This document shows positions 9,756-17,804 of a stretch of 64,000 bases of DNA, one piece after another. Below the pieces are notes generated by a model. It made no database searches. It was not told the origin of the DNA and was given only the letters and a program-made list of their open reading frames with translations. The position numbers and the translations under genes were made by a program. Numbering within the stretch: the first letter of the stretch is position 1; each line of letters opens with the position of its first letter. Source of the DNA: an uncultured Microbulbifer sp. (GTDB lineage: Bacteria > Pseudomonadota > Gammaproteobacteria > Pseudomonadales > Cellvibrionaceae); NCBI RefSeq assembly GCF_947504145.1, contig NZ_CANNGQ010000002.1, forward strand, positions 62,001-126,000, written 5' to 3'.

Positions 9756-10439
9756 ATGATCCAGTTTGATAACGTCAACAAACGCTACGAGTCCGGCCAG
9801 GATGCGCTGGGGCGTGTCAGCCTGGAAATCGACCGCGCGGAAATGGTGTTTCTCACCGGCCATTCCGGTGCTGGTAAAAGCACCCTGCTGAAACTTCTCA
9901 CCGCCATCGAGCGCCCTACCCGCGGCAGTATCATTGTTGGCGGCCAGAACCTGAATCGGCTGCGCAATGGCCAGATTCCCTACTATCGGCGCAATCTCGG
10001 CATTGTGTTCCAGAACCACCAGTTGCTGTTTGATCGCAGCGTGTTCGACAACGTGGCCCTTCCCCTTTCCGTCTCTGGCTGCAGCAAGCGCGAGGTGGGC
10101 CGGCGGGTGCGGGCGGCATTGGATAAGGTGGGGTTGCTGCACAAGGAGAAGCAGAATCCGATCGTGCTATCCGGCGGCGAGCAGCAGCGGGTGGGCATCG
10201 CCCGCGCGGTGGTGAACAAGCCGGCGCTGCTGGTGGCGGATGAGCCCACCGGCAACCTCGACCCGAAGCTGTCGGAGGAGATCATGGGGCTGTTCCGGCA
10301 GTTCAACGCGGTGGGCACCACGGTGTTGATTGCGAGCCACGATCTCGAGCTGATTGCGCGCATGCGCCAGCGGGTGCTGACCCTGCAGCAGGGCCAATTG
10401 ATCTACGACGGATACCCGAGCCGTGAACCAGCGTATTAA
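9756..10439 (+). CDS. ftsE: Cell division ATP-binding protein FtsE
   Basis: ATPase of the FtsEX complex, which controls septal peptidoglycan hydrolases from the cytoplasmic face. The 227-aa ABC protein has Walker A GHSGAGKST (residues 35-43), signature LSGGEQQRVGIARA (about 140) and Walker B LLVADEPTGNLD (about 160), followed by the H-loop ASHD. Its 3' end overlaps the ftsX start by 17 bases, implying translational coupling. Confidence 0.97.
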   Translation: MIQFDNVNKRYESGQDALGRVSLEIDRAEMVFLTGHSGAGKSTLLKLLTAIERPTRGSIIVGGQNLNRLRNGQIPYYRRNLGIVFQNHQLLFDRSVFDNVALPLSVSGCSKREVGRRVRAALDKVGLLHKEKQNPIVLSGGEQQRVGIARAVVNKPALLVADEPTGNLDPKLSEEIMGLFRQFNAVGTTVLIASHDLELIARMRQRVLTLQQGQLIYDGYPSREPAY

Positions 10440-11436
10440 GTCCACGCCAGCCAGAACCGCCACCCCCGCTCCCGAGCGCGCCCGCTCCACCGGCGCGGTG
10501 ACCGCGCGCACCGGCTTTGGCGACCGCTTCAGCAGCTGGCAGGCTCACCACCGCGAGATGTGGCGGGAGTCCTGGGTGCGTTTTTTCGCCTCGCCCATGT
10601 CCAGTGGCATGACTGCACTGGTGATTGCCATTGCGCTGGCGCTGCCGGCGGCGTTGCAGCTGGGGCTTACTAACTTTCAGAAGGCCGTCGCCGGCTGGGA
10701 CGGACAGCCGCAGATCTCCGTGTTCCTGCACAAACGGGCCAAAGAGAGCGCGGTGACATCGTTTGCCGATGATCTGCGCGCGGATTCCCTGGTGGCAGAG
10801 GTGACTTACATTTCTCCGGAGCAGGCGCTGGCGGAGTTCCAGGAATCGTCGGGGCTTGGGGATGCATTGCTGGGAATGGACGCGAATCCCCTGCCGGCGG
10901 TGCTGCTGGTGCGACCGCGGAGTTCGGATGGCGTATCGCTGGAAGCGCTGGCGGAACGTTTGCGCGAGAGTGCGCTGACAGACTCAGTGGTGCTGGATAT
11001 GGCCTGGGTGCAGCGGTTGGCTAATCTGACTGAGCTCGGGCGGCGTATGAGTCTGGGGCTGGCGTTTTTGCTGGCGCTGGGGGTGTTGCTGGTGGTGGTA
11101 AACAGTATTCGCCTGCATATCGAGAGCCGCCGGGATGAGATTCTGGTGGTGAAGCTGGTCGGCGCCACCGATGCGTTTGTGCGGCGCCCTTTCCTGTACA
11201 CAGGCCTGGTATATGGGCTGGTGGGCGGGTTAATTGCCTGGTTGCTGGTGAGTATTGGGGTCTGGTTGCTGGCGGGGCCAGTGAGCGGGCTCGCGAACCT
11301 CTACGGTAGCGGATTCCGTCTGGACGGGCCCGGGTTTACCTACCTGGTCGGGCTTGCGGGCGGCGCCGCTCTACTCGGACTGACTGGTGCCTGGCTGGCT
11401 GTGGCGCGACATATATCGGCAATTCAGCCTCGTTGA
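10423..11436 (+). CDS. ftsX: Cell division protein FtsX
   Basis: Membrane partner of FtsE. The 337-aa protein begins at a GTG inside the ftsE 3' end. An N-terminal cytoplasmic extension (about residues 1-55) precedes the first membrane segment (ALVIAIALALPAALQLG). A large periplasmic domain follows, then three further segments near residues 210-335, the FtsX/MacB arrangement. The periplasmic domain is the usual contact site for EnvC-like hydrolase activators. Confidence 0.95.
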   Translation: MNQRIKSTPARTATPAPERARSTGAVTARTGFGDRFSSWQAHHREMWRESWVRFFASPMSSGMTALVIAIALALPAALQLGLTNFQKAVAGWDGQPQISVFLHKRAKESAVTSFADDLRADSLVAEVTYISPEQALAEFQESSGLGDALLGMDANPLPAVLLVRPRSSDGVSLEALAERLRESALTDSVVLDMAWVQRLANLTELGRRMSLGLAFLLALGVLLVVVNSIRLHIESRRDEILVVKLVGATDAFVRRPFLYTGLVYGLVGGLIAWLLVSIGVWLLAGPVSGLANLYGSGFRLDGPGFTYLVGLAGGAALLGLTGAWLAVARHISAIQPR

Positions 11437-11565
11437 CCAGGCGGTCCGTCAAGATTCGTAAAGCCCGGAACTTCCCCTGTGGATAACTGCTCTAATTAGC
11501 CGGAAATCAAGGGCTGGCGCGGTTTGCCGGCCGATCTCGAGCGGGGTTCCATTTCCCGTTGCGAG

Positions 11566-11574
11566 TGCTACACT
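11566..11574 (+). promoter_or_regulatory. Possible extended -10 promoter element upstream of rpoH
   Basis: TGCTACACT carries a TGn extension plus a TACACT -10-like hexamer about 150 bases before the rpoH ATG. The matching -35 (TTCCAT, 16-base spacer) is weak. A 6-bp dyad, GAACTG-AA-CAGTTC, lies downstream at 11607-11620 in the leader. The rest of the 287-base ftsX-rpoH gap shows no other clear element. Confidence 0.35.
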
Positions 11575-11723
11575 GTGGCCAACTTTGGTCTCCCGGTGCC
11601 GCTTGAGAACTGAACAGTTCAGGGCCGGAAGAGCAAGCCGCCGCAAACTACTGGTCTTGGTAGGAATGAGTCCAAGCAGCAAGTGCCAAGCGGGGCAACG
11701 AAGAGTTACGAGGAGAATCCTGA

Positions 11724-12578
11724 ATGGGAACCAGTTTACAGCCGATCCATACACTGTCGCCGGGCGCCAACCTGAACGCCTATATCCAGACGGTAAGCGG
11801 CTTTGAGGTACTCTCCGCCGAGGAAGAAAAGAAGCTCGCGGAAGATCTCTACTATCACGAAAATCTTGAGGCGGCCCGTCATCTGGTCATGTCTCACCTG
11901 CGCTTTGTGGTGCATATCGCCAAATCCTACTCCGGCTACGGTCTGAACCAGGGTGACCTGATTCAGGAAGGTAACGTGGGCCTGATGAAGGCGGTGAAGC
12001 GTTTCAACCCTGAGAAGGGTGTTCGCCTGGTGTCGTTTGCGGTGCACTGGATCAAGGCGGAGATTCACGAATTCATCCTGCGCAACTGGCGCATCGTTAA
12101 GATCGCCACCACCAAGGCGCAGCGCAAGTTGTTCTTCAACCTGCGCGGCCAGAAGAAGAAGCTGGCCTGGCTGACCAGCGCGGAAGCGAAACGCGTGGCT
12201 GCCGAGCTGAATGTGGATGTGCAGCATGTGCACGATATGGAAGGCCGTTTGTCGGCCCACGATGCGGCGTTCGATGCCGGTGTGGACGACGACGAAGATT
12301 CCGCGTGGCAGGCCCCGGCGCATTACCTGGAAGACCGCCGTTACGATCCGGCTACCATGCTGGAAAACGATAACTGGCAGGAAACCAGCGTTAATAACCT
12401 GACCATGGCGATGGAACAGCTGGACGACCGCAGCCGCGATATTATCGAGGCGCGCTGGTTGAGCGAGAGCAAGTCCACGCTGCACGAACTGGCCGACAAA
12501 TACGGTGTTTCTGCGGAGCGAATTCGCCAGCTTGAAAAGAACGCCATGAAAAAAGTCCGGGTGGCAATGGAGGCCTGA
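11724..12578 (+). CDS. rpoH: RNA polymerase heat-shock sigma factor RpoH (sigma-32)
   Basis: Directs RNA polymerase to heat-shock promoters. The 284-residue protein has sigma region 2 ([27 protein letters not shown]), the RpoH box QRKLFFNLR (around residue 133), which separates this family from housekeeping sigma factors, and region 4.2 with [15 protein letters not shown]. The long leader after ftsX, and a strong GAGGAGA close to the start, leave room for temperature-sensitive translation control as known in E. coli, but I did not resolve such a fold. Confidence 0.97.
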   Translation: MGTSLQPIHTLSPGANLNAYIQTVSGFEVLSAEEEKKLAEDLYYHENLEAARHLVMSHLRFVVHIAKSYSGYGLNQGDLIQEGNVGLMKAVKRFNPEKGVRLVSFAVHWIKAEIHEFILRNWRIVKIATTKAQRKLFFNLRGQKKKLAWLTSAEAKRVAAELNVDVQHVHDMEGRLSAHDAAFDAGVDDDEDSAWQAPAHYLEDRRYDPATMLENDNWQETSVNNLTMAMEQLDDRSRDIIEARWLSESKSTLHELADKYGVSAERIRQLEKNAMKKVRVAMEA

Positions 12579-12604
12579 CAGCCTTCTCGCCGACCGGACT
12601 CAAG

Positions 12605-12629
12605 AACCGCGCTACTGGCGCGGTTTTTT
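12605..12629 (+). terminator. Rho-independent terminator after rpoH
   Basis: AACCGCGC (12605-12612), loop TACTG, GCGCGGTT (12618-12625), then four more T. It lies 27 bases after the rpoH stop. Confidence 0.88.
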
Positions 12630-12673
12630 CGTATGTGGTTCGGTGGTTTTTGCTTTGAAACTGGTCCGGTGGT

Positions 12674-12785
12674 GGGGGAACACCGGGGGCGGGTTTTCAG
12701 AACCGCTGTGTACCCATCCATGGGCGCTGCGGCAGCGACGTCCCTGTCGCTGACGCTTCTGAAAACCCGCCCCCGATGCTCCCCC
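12674..12785 (+). repeat. Structured repeat element, copy A
   Basis: Left arm 12674-12702 and right arm 12757-12785 are inverted repeats pairing at 26 of 29 positions, ending in TTTTCAGAA/TTCTGAAAA. Inside lie CCGCTGT, the core ACCCATCCATGGGCGCTG (12712-12729) and a small hairpin CAGCGAC-GTCCCT-GTCGCTG (12733-12752). Related copies occur at 13259, 14176, 25450 and 45183. It sits between the rpoH terminator and the DUF423 gene, which otherwise leaves little in the 255-base gap. Confidence 0.85.
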
Positions 12786-12833
12786 TTCGCATTGAACTGA
12801 ATTACTTCGTAAGCCAGAACGAAAGGAATAACG

Positions 12834-13211
12834 ATGGCTAAATTGTATTTGTTACTTGCTGCATTTATTGGCGGTACCGGAGTGGTTCTCGGTGCCTTTG
12901 GCGCCCATGGCTTGCGCGACAAAGTCGCGGAAAACTTGCTGGAAGCCTATAAAACTGGTGTTCACTACCAGATGATTCACGCCCTGGCACTGATCGCCGT
13001 GGCTGTGCTGATTCATCAGATCGGCGCAAAAACCTCGCTGATTGTAAGTGGTGCCCTGTTTGCCATCGGCATCCTGTTTTTCTCTGGCAGCCTCTACGGC
13101 CTGACCTTCGGTGGCCCCAGAATCCTGGGTCCCATCACCCCGCTGGGTGGCACCCTGCTGATCGGCGGCTGGATAGCACTGTTTATCGCCGCCCTGAATT
13201 ACGGAAAATAA
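12834..13211 (+). CDS. DUF423 family small membrane protein
   Basis: A 125-residue inner-membrane protein with four hydrophobic segments and the family hallmarks GAFGAHGLRD near residue 20, GVHYQMIHALAL near residue 43 and FSGSLYGL near residue 85. This is the DUF423 (YgdD-like) family, whose function is unknown. AAAGGAAT precedes the ATG. It is flanked on both sides by copies of the structured repeat (A before, B after), which separate it from rpoH and trmB. Confidence 0.9.
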   Translation: MAKLYLLLAAFIGGTGVVLGAFGAHGLRDKVAENLLEAYKTGVHYQMIHALALIAVAVLIHQIGAKTSLIVSGALFAIGILFFSGSLYGLTFGGPRILGPITPLGGTLLIGGWIALFIAALNYGK

Positions 13212-13258
13212 CCGCCAACCAAAGGCGGTAAGAACACAGAAATATGAATTGAAGGCCG

Positions 13259-13359
13259 AGCGCCGGGTGGGAGTTTTCAGAAGCGTCGCAAACAGGATGT
13301 TTGCGCCGCAGCGCCCAGGGATGGGTCTACAGCGGTTCTGAAAACTCCCACCCGGTGCT
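13259..13359 (-). repeat. Structured repeat element, copy B (inverted orientation)
   Basis: The 24-base arms 13259-13282 and 13336-13359 pair at 23 positions (CCGGGTGGGAGTTTTCAGAA and its complement). Read on the minus strand, the inside is CCGCTGT, the core ACCCATCCCTGGGCGCTG and the hairpin CGCAAACA-TCC-TGTTTGCG. This is the same order of parts as copy A, with different stem sequences that still pair. Confidence 0.85.
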
Positions 13360-13419
13360 GGGCCGCCCCACCACCAGCTACGGAGCACCCAAAAAAGCTA
13401 CGAAGCTCAGAGGTAAAGA

Positions 13420-14157
13420 ATGCAAGAAGAACCCAGCAACGAACAAGGTAACGAGGAAGAAGACTTCCCCTACCGCACCGAATTCAAAAAGAAATCCATC
13501 CGCAGCTACGTGATTCGCGGCGGGCGTATGACCGAGGGCCAGCGCAAGGCGTTCGATAATTACTGGGGCCCGTTTGGTTTGTCCCTGTACGACGGCGCCA
13601 TCGACCCGAAAACAATTTTCGGCCGCGAAGCACCGGTGGTACTGGAAATCGGATTCGGCATGGGCGACTCCCTGCTGGAAATGACCAAAGCCGAAACCGA
13701 CAAAGACTTTATCGGCATCGAAGTCCACCCGCCCGGTGTCGGCCGCCTGATCAACAACGCCGGCAAGGAAGAAGTCAAAAATCTGCGTGTCTACATGGCC
13801 GACGCCATCGACGTGCTCAATGACTGTATTCCCGACGGAAGCCTCGACCGCTTCCAGCTGTATTTCCCCGACCCCTGGCACAAAAAAAAGCACAACAAGC
13901 GCCGCATAGTGCAGCCGGAGTTTGTAAAACTGCTGTGCACAAAATTAAAACCCGGCGGCCTGATGCACATGGCCACCGACTGGGAAAATTACGCTGAACA
14001 GATGCTCGAAGTACTCGAAGCGGAAGACCTGCTGGAAAACACCGCCGGTAAGGGTAACTACGCCCCGCGCCCGGAGTTTCGCCCGCAGACCAAATTCGAA
14101 CGGCGCGGTGAGCGCCTTGGGCACGGTGTGTGGGATCTGCTGTACCGCAAGAAATAA
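13420..14157 (+). CDS. trmB: tRNA (guanine(46)-N(7))-methyltransferase
   Basis: Makes 7-methylguanosine at position 46 of tRNA. The 245-residue protein has the SAM loop [15 protein letters not shown] (about residues 73-87), [10 protein letters not shown] and the family signature [14 protein letters not shown] (around residue 148). An acidic N-terminal tail of about 20 residues precedes the conserved start. It is a single gene, isolated from its neighbours by repeat copies B and C. Confidence 0.96.
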   Translation: MQEEPSNEQGNEEEDFPYRTEFKKKSIRSYVIRGGRMTEGQRKAFDNYWGPFGLSLYDGAIDPKTIFGREAPVVLEIGFGMGDSLLEMTKAETDKDFIGIEVHPPGVGRLINNAGKEEVKNLRVYMADAIDVLNDCIPDGSLDRFQLYFPDPWHKKKHNKRRIVQPEFVKLLCTKLKPGGLMHMATDWENYAEQMLEVLEAEDLLENTAGKGNYAPRPEFRPQTKFERRGERLGHGVWDLLYRKK

Positions 14158-14175
14158 ATGATTCGACGCTAATAT

Positions 14176-14260
14176 GCCGGCGCCGGGTAACGGTTTCTGA
14201 GACATTCACTGCCATGGATGGATTAACAGCGTGTGTCACAGACCTCTACCCGGTGCTGGC
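14176..14260 (-). repeat. Structured repeat element, copy C (degenerate)
   Basis: Outer arms GCCGGCGCCGGGTA (14176-14189) and TACCCGGTGCTGGC (14247-14260) pair except for two positions. The minus strand of 14206-14230 reads CGCTGTTAATCCATCCATGG, close to the core of copies A and B. The inner hairpin is missing and the TTTTCAGAA junction is altered, so it looks like a decayed or minimal member. Confidence 0.65.
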
Positions 14261-14342
14261 ATTGCCGCAACGCTGAAAAAGCCACCCGACCTACTGTGCT
14301 ATCTTCAGACTACCCCCGGTAAACGGATGCTCCGGAGCAACA

Positions 14343-15167
14343 ATGACAACAAGCCCAGCCCCTGCCCGCAAACACCTGTATAGCGCCCTGCTCTGCAGCA
14401 GCCTCTTACTGCTCAGTGCTGAGACTCTGGCCGACGCGGAAGGTACCCTCACCCTCTACCTCAACGGTGGCCAGTACTGGTTTGATGAAGAGCGACTGTC
14501 TGGCTCGCCCTACATCGGCTATGAGCTCGAAGACAGCGCCGGCGGTGGTATCGGCTTTGGTTACAACGTCACCGATCGCTGGGCAATAGAAGGTGTGTAC
14601 GACTACTTCAGCGTCAACCTGAAAAACTCCAGCGAAGACGTCGACGTACAAAATTACCACCTCGACCTGCTCTACCAGTTCGCTGGCCGTTTCTGTTACA
14701 ACTACACGTGGCAGCCCTACCTGGTCATCGGTGCCGGCGAGCTGAGGGTGGATGAAGAGTCGTATGTTTACCCGGACAGCTGGCATCAGCGTCAGACCAT
14801 GGTCAATTTCGGTGCCGGTATCAAATACGAACTGGCGCCACGCTGGCAGGTACGGGGGGATGTGCGGGGCTTTCAGGGTATCGAGGAAGGTGGCCTGGAC
14901 AGCTTCCTGAGTATTGCCATCGGTTATCAGTGGCAGGATGAGGTGGCGCCGCGGGATTGGGATGGCGACGGCATTTACAGCGATCTGGATCAGTGCCCGC
15001 AGACACCGCCGGGCATCGATGTCGATATGCGCGGCTGCCCGATCGACAGTGATGGCGACGGCGTGCCCGACTATCTCGACCAGTGCCCGGGAACGCCCCT
15101 GGGCATGGCGGTGAACGAAGACGGCTGCCCCCGCGAGCCGTACAACCCCGCCGACTTCGCCAAATAA
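14343..15167 (+). CDS. OmpA-like outer-membrane beta-barrel protein with thrombospondin type 3 repeats
   Basis: A 274-residue protein with a signal peptide (about residues 1-30, ending AETLADA). An eight-stranded-barrel-like region follows (about 31-200, alternating aromatic and polar residues, with FGYNVTDRWAIEGVYDYF). It then has two calcium-binding type 3 repeats of the form DxDGDGxxDxxDxCPxTP (about 203-265). OprF/OmpA homologues normally continue into a peptidoglycan-binding OmpA domain of about 110 residues; here the protein stops at ADFAK directly after the repeats. The stop is clean and there is no in-frame continuation, so it is either a natural short form or a truncated gene. Confidence 0.82.
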   Translation: MTTSPAPARKHLYSALLCSSLLLLSAETLADAEGTLTLYLNGGQYWFDEERLSGSPYIGYELEDSAGGGIGFGYNVTDRWAIEGVYDYFSVNLKNSSEDVDVQNYHLDLLYQFAGRFCYNYTWQPYLVIGAGELRVDEESYVYPDSWHQRQTMVNFGAGIKYELAPRWQVRGDVRGFQGIEEGGLDSFLSIAIGYQWQDEVAPRDWDGDGIYSDLDQCPQTPPGIDVDMRGCPIDSDGDGVPDYLDQCPGTPLGMAVNEDGCPREPYNPADFAK

Positions 15168-15240
15168 CGAGTTGCGCGAAGCGGCGCAGATTGGGCGAAG
15201 CGCAGCGCGTCTACCGATTAAACTCCGGGGTACAGGTCTG

Positions 15241-17157
15241 CTAGGCGCCCCGCGCCTCTTCCAGCTGTTCGGAAACCTCCAACCACTCCATTTCCAGCTC
15301 GTCCAGAGTCTCCCGCGCTTCGCCCTGGGCCACGGTCAGTCGCGTAATCTCCTCCTGCTGACCGCCGGCATAAAGGTCCTCATCCGCCAGTTGGGTTTCC
15401 AGTGTCGCCAGCGCTTTCTCCGCTTTCGCCATCTTTTGTTCGACGCTTTTCAGTTTGTTGGTCAGCGGTTTCAGCTGTTCGCGCAGGGCAGCCGCCGCGC
15501 GGCGCTGGGCCTTTTTGTCCTCAAGGGGCGTGCCCGAGGATTGTTCGCTTCCGGAATCTGGTTCCTGACGGCGTTTTTCATCGCGTTTGAACGACAGCAG
15601 CCACTGCTTGTAATCGTCCAGATCACCGTCGTAGGGCTCGGCGCGACCCTCGGCCACCAGGATGAATTCGTCGGTGGTGTTGGCCAGCAGATGGCGATCG
15701 TGCGAAACCAGCAGCATGGCGCCGGGAAACTCCGCCAGGGCCAGGGTGAGTGCGTGGCGCATCTCCAGGTCCAGGTGGTTGGTGGGCTCGTCCAGCAGCA
15801 ACAGGTTGGGTTTCTGCCATGCCAGCAGCGCCAGTGCGACCCGCGCCTTCTCACCACCGGAAAAGCCGCCTACCGGCTCGAATACCCGATCGCCGAAAAA
15901 GCCATAACCGCCGAGAAAGTCCCGCAGCTCCTGTTCGCTGGCATTGGGTGAGAGGCGCTGTACGTGCAGCAGCGGTGAGGCTTTGGCATCCAGCGCCTCC
16001 AGCTGGTGCTGGGCAAAGTAGCCGATCTTCAGGTGCTCACCGCCCTGGCGCACACCGGACAGCAGCGGCAGGTCGCCCGCCAGGGTTTTGATCAGGGAGG
16101 ACTTACCGGCGCCGTTGGGGCCAAGTAAACCAATGCGACGGCCGGGTTGAATGCCCAGTTCCACATTGGGCAGGATGGTTTTGCCGGGGTAGCCGATCTC
16201 CGCTTCGCGCAGATCGATCAGCGGGTTGGAGACCTTGTCGGCACAGGGCAGGCGGAAGCGGAACGGGGAATCCACATGCGCCGGAGCAATTTCCGCCATG
16301 CGGTCCAGTGCCTTGAGCCGGCTCTGGGCCTGCTTGGCCTTGGTGGCTTTTGCGCGGAAGCGGCGCACGAAGTCTTCCATGTGCGCGCGCTGGGCCTGCT
16401 GTTTCTCGTATTCCACCTGTTGTTGCGCCAGGCGCTCGGCACGCGCGCGCTCGAACGCGGTGTAGTTGCCGCTGTAGAGCACCAGGCTCTGTTGTTCAAA
16501 GCTGACAATGCCGTCCACGACCGCGTCGAGAAAGTCCCGGTCGTGGGAGATGATCATCAGCGTGCCGGGAAAGCGCTGCAGCCACTGTTCAAGCCACAGG
16601 GTTGCATCCAGGTCCAGGTGGTTGGTGGGTTCGTCCAGCAGCAACAGGTCCGCCGGGCACATCAGCGCCCGCGCCAGGTTCAGCCGGATGCGCCAGCCAC
16701 CGGAAAAACTCTTCACCGGGCGCTGTTGCTCGGCGTGGGAAAAGCCCAGTCCGTCCAGCAGCTGTGCTGCCCGCGCCGGGCCGCTGTAGCCGTCGATCGC
16801 CGCCATCTGCTCGTGCAGCTCGGCGATGCGCTTGCCATCGCTGCCGTCGGCTTCGGCGGCCTCCAGCGCACTCTGCAGGTCGCGCAGGCGGTGGTCGCCG
16901 TCCAGTGCGTAGTCCAGGGCACTCTGGTCGGTGGCCGAGACCTCCTGGGCCATGTGCGCCACTTCCCAGCCAGCCGGCACATCAATAGTGCCCGCGTCGC
17001 TGTCCTGTTGTTTCAGCAACATTTTGAACAGAGTCGACTTGCCGCAGCCATTGGCGCCGATGACGCCCACCTTGTGACCGGGGAAAATTCGGCAGCTGGC
17101 GTCGTTGAGCAGATCCCGTCCGCCCACCTGCAGCGACACGCCTTGCAGATTAATCAA
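15241..17157 (-). CDS. ABC-F family ATPase, YheS-like
   Basis: A 638-residue soluble protein with two ABC domains in one chain and no membrane segments: Walker A GANGCGKST (about 34-42) and GPNGAGKSS (about 345); signatures FSGGWRIRLNLARAL and FSGGEKARVALALL; both Walker B motifs end LLLDEPTNHLD. The linker between the domains is Arg/Lys/Gln-rich, as in ribosome-acting ABC-F proteins, and a C-terminal coiled coil (about 560-638, ending LEMEWLEVSEQLEEARGA) is present. Size and tail match YheS. Family members act on translating ribosomes; the specific task is not known. It is divergent from the TIGR02444 gene. Confidence 0.92.
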   Translation of the reverse strand: MINLQGVSLQVGGRDLLNDASCRIFPGHKVGVIGANGCGKSTLFKMLLKQQDSDAGTIDVPAGWEVAHMAQEVSATDQSALDYALDGDHRLRDLQSALEAAEADGSDGKRIAELHEQMAAIDGYSGPARAAQLLDGLGFSHAEQQRPVKSFSGGWRIRLNLARALMCPADLLLLDEPTNHLDLDATLWLEQWLQRFPGTLMIISHDRDFLDAVVDGIVSFEQQSLVLYSGNYTAFERARAERLAQQQVEYEKQQAQRAHMEDFVRRFRAKATKAKQAQSRLKALDRMAEIAPAHVDSPFRFRLPCADKVSNPLIDLREAEIGYPGKTILPNVELGIQPGRRIGLLGPNGAGKSSLIKTLAGDLPLLSGVRQGGEHLKIGYFAQHQLEALDAKASPLLHVQRLSPNASEQELRDFLGGYGFFGDRVFEPVGGFSGGEKARVALALLAWQKPNLLLLDEPTNHLDLEMRHALTLALAEFPGAMLLVSHDRHLLANTTDEFILVAEGRAEPYDGDLDDYKQWLLSFKRDEKRRQEPDSGSEQSSGTPLEDKKAQRRAAAALREQLKPLTNKLKSVEQKMAKAEKALATLETQLADEDLYAGGQQEEITRLTVAQGEARETLDELEMEWLEVSEQLEEARGA

Positions 17158-17226
17158 TAGAAACCTCTTTGAATTCGCCCGATTTTGACTAGGCTATCGG
17201 CTATAACAAACCGCCGGGATTCTAAC

Positions 17227-17796
17227 GTGACAGAAACCGCACCTCCATCATCGTCGCACTCTCCAGCGCAAACTCCGCTACAGAACCCTCTGTGGGATTT
17301 CAGCCTGGCGTTTTATCGACAGCCTCAGGTCGCCGATTTCCTGCTGCAGTGTCAGGACGTCCGCGGTGCGGATGTCTGCCTGTTGTTGTGGGCCAGCTAT
17401 ACCAGCGCCTGCGGGCGTCAGCTTAGTGAGGAGAGCTGGCGGGTGGCCGATCGCGGCCTGGCACCGCGCCGCCGCATGATCAGCAGTGTGCGCAACCTGC
17501 GCCGGCTGGTGGGGCGGGTGAAGAAGAACACCGGGGTATACGAATGGTGCAAGCGCTGCGAATTGCGCATGGAGCAGCGGCAGCTGGCAGCCTTGTGGAA
17601 GCTCAACGGTGAGAGCTGGCCGGAAACCCGCTCGCCGCTGGAACTGGCAGGGCAGCAGTATGGCCTGCTGCAAAAAGAACAGGCCCGCTGGGCGGGCCTG
17701 ATCGATGCCTACAGCACCTGTGGGGAAGATTCCCTGAGGGCTGTGGCCGGTGAGCTCCCCGAAGGGCGTTCACCGGGAGGAAGTGCGACCTCCTGA
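17227..17796 (+). CDS. TIGR02444 (DUF2390) family protein
   Basis: About 189 residues from the GTG at 17227; the upstream in-frame TTG at 17185 is less likely. The region LWDFSLAFYRQPQVADFLLQ followed by GADVCLLLWASY is the start signature of the TIGR02444 family. Many Arg residues and a WCKRCEL motif follow. The family is uncharacterised but is a regular neighbour of the ABC-F gene and algP in pseudomonads, as here. It converges with algP, with 8 bases between the stops and no visible terminator. Confidence 0.85.
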   Translation: MTETAPPSSSHSPAQTPLQNPLWDFSLAFYRQPQVADFLLQCQDVRGADVCLLLWASYTSACGRQLSEESWRVADRGLAPRRRMISSVRNLRRLVGRVKKNTGVYEWCKRCELRMEQRQLAALWKLNGESWPETRSPLELAGQQYGLLQKEQARWAGLIDAYSTCGEDSLRAVAGELPEGRSPGGSATS

Positions 17797-17804
17797 TTCC
17801 CTAA

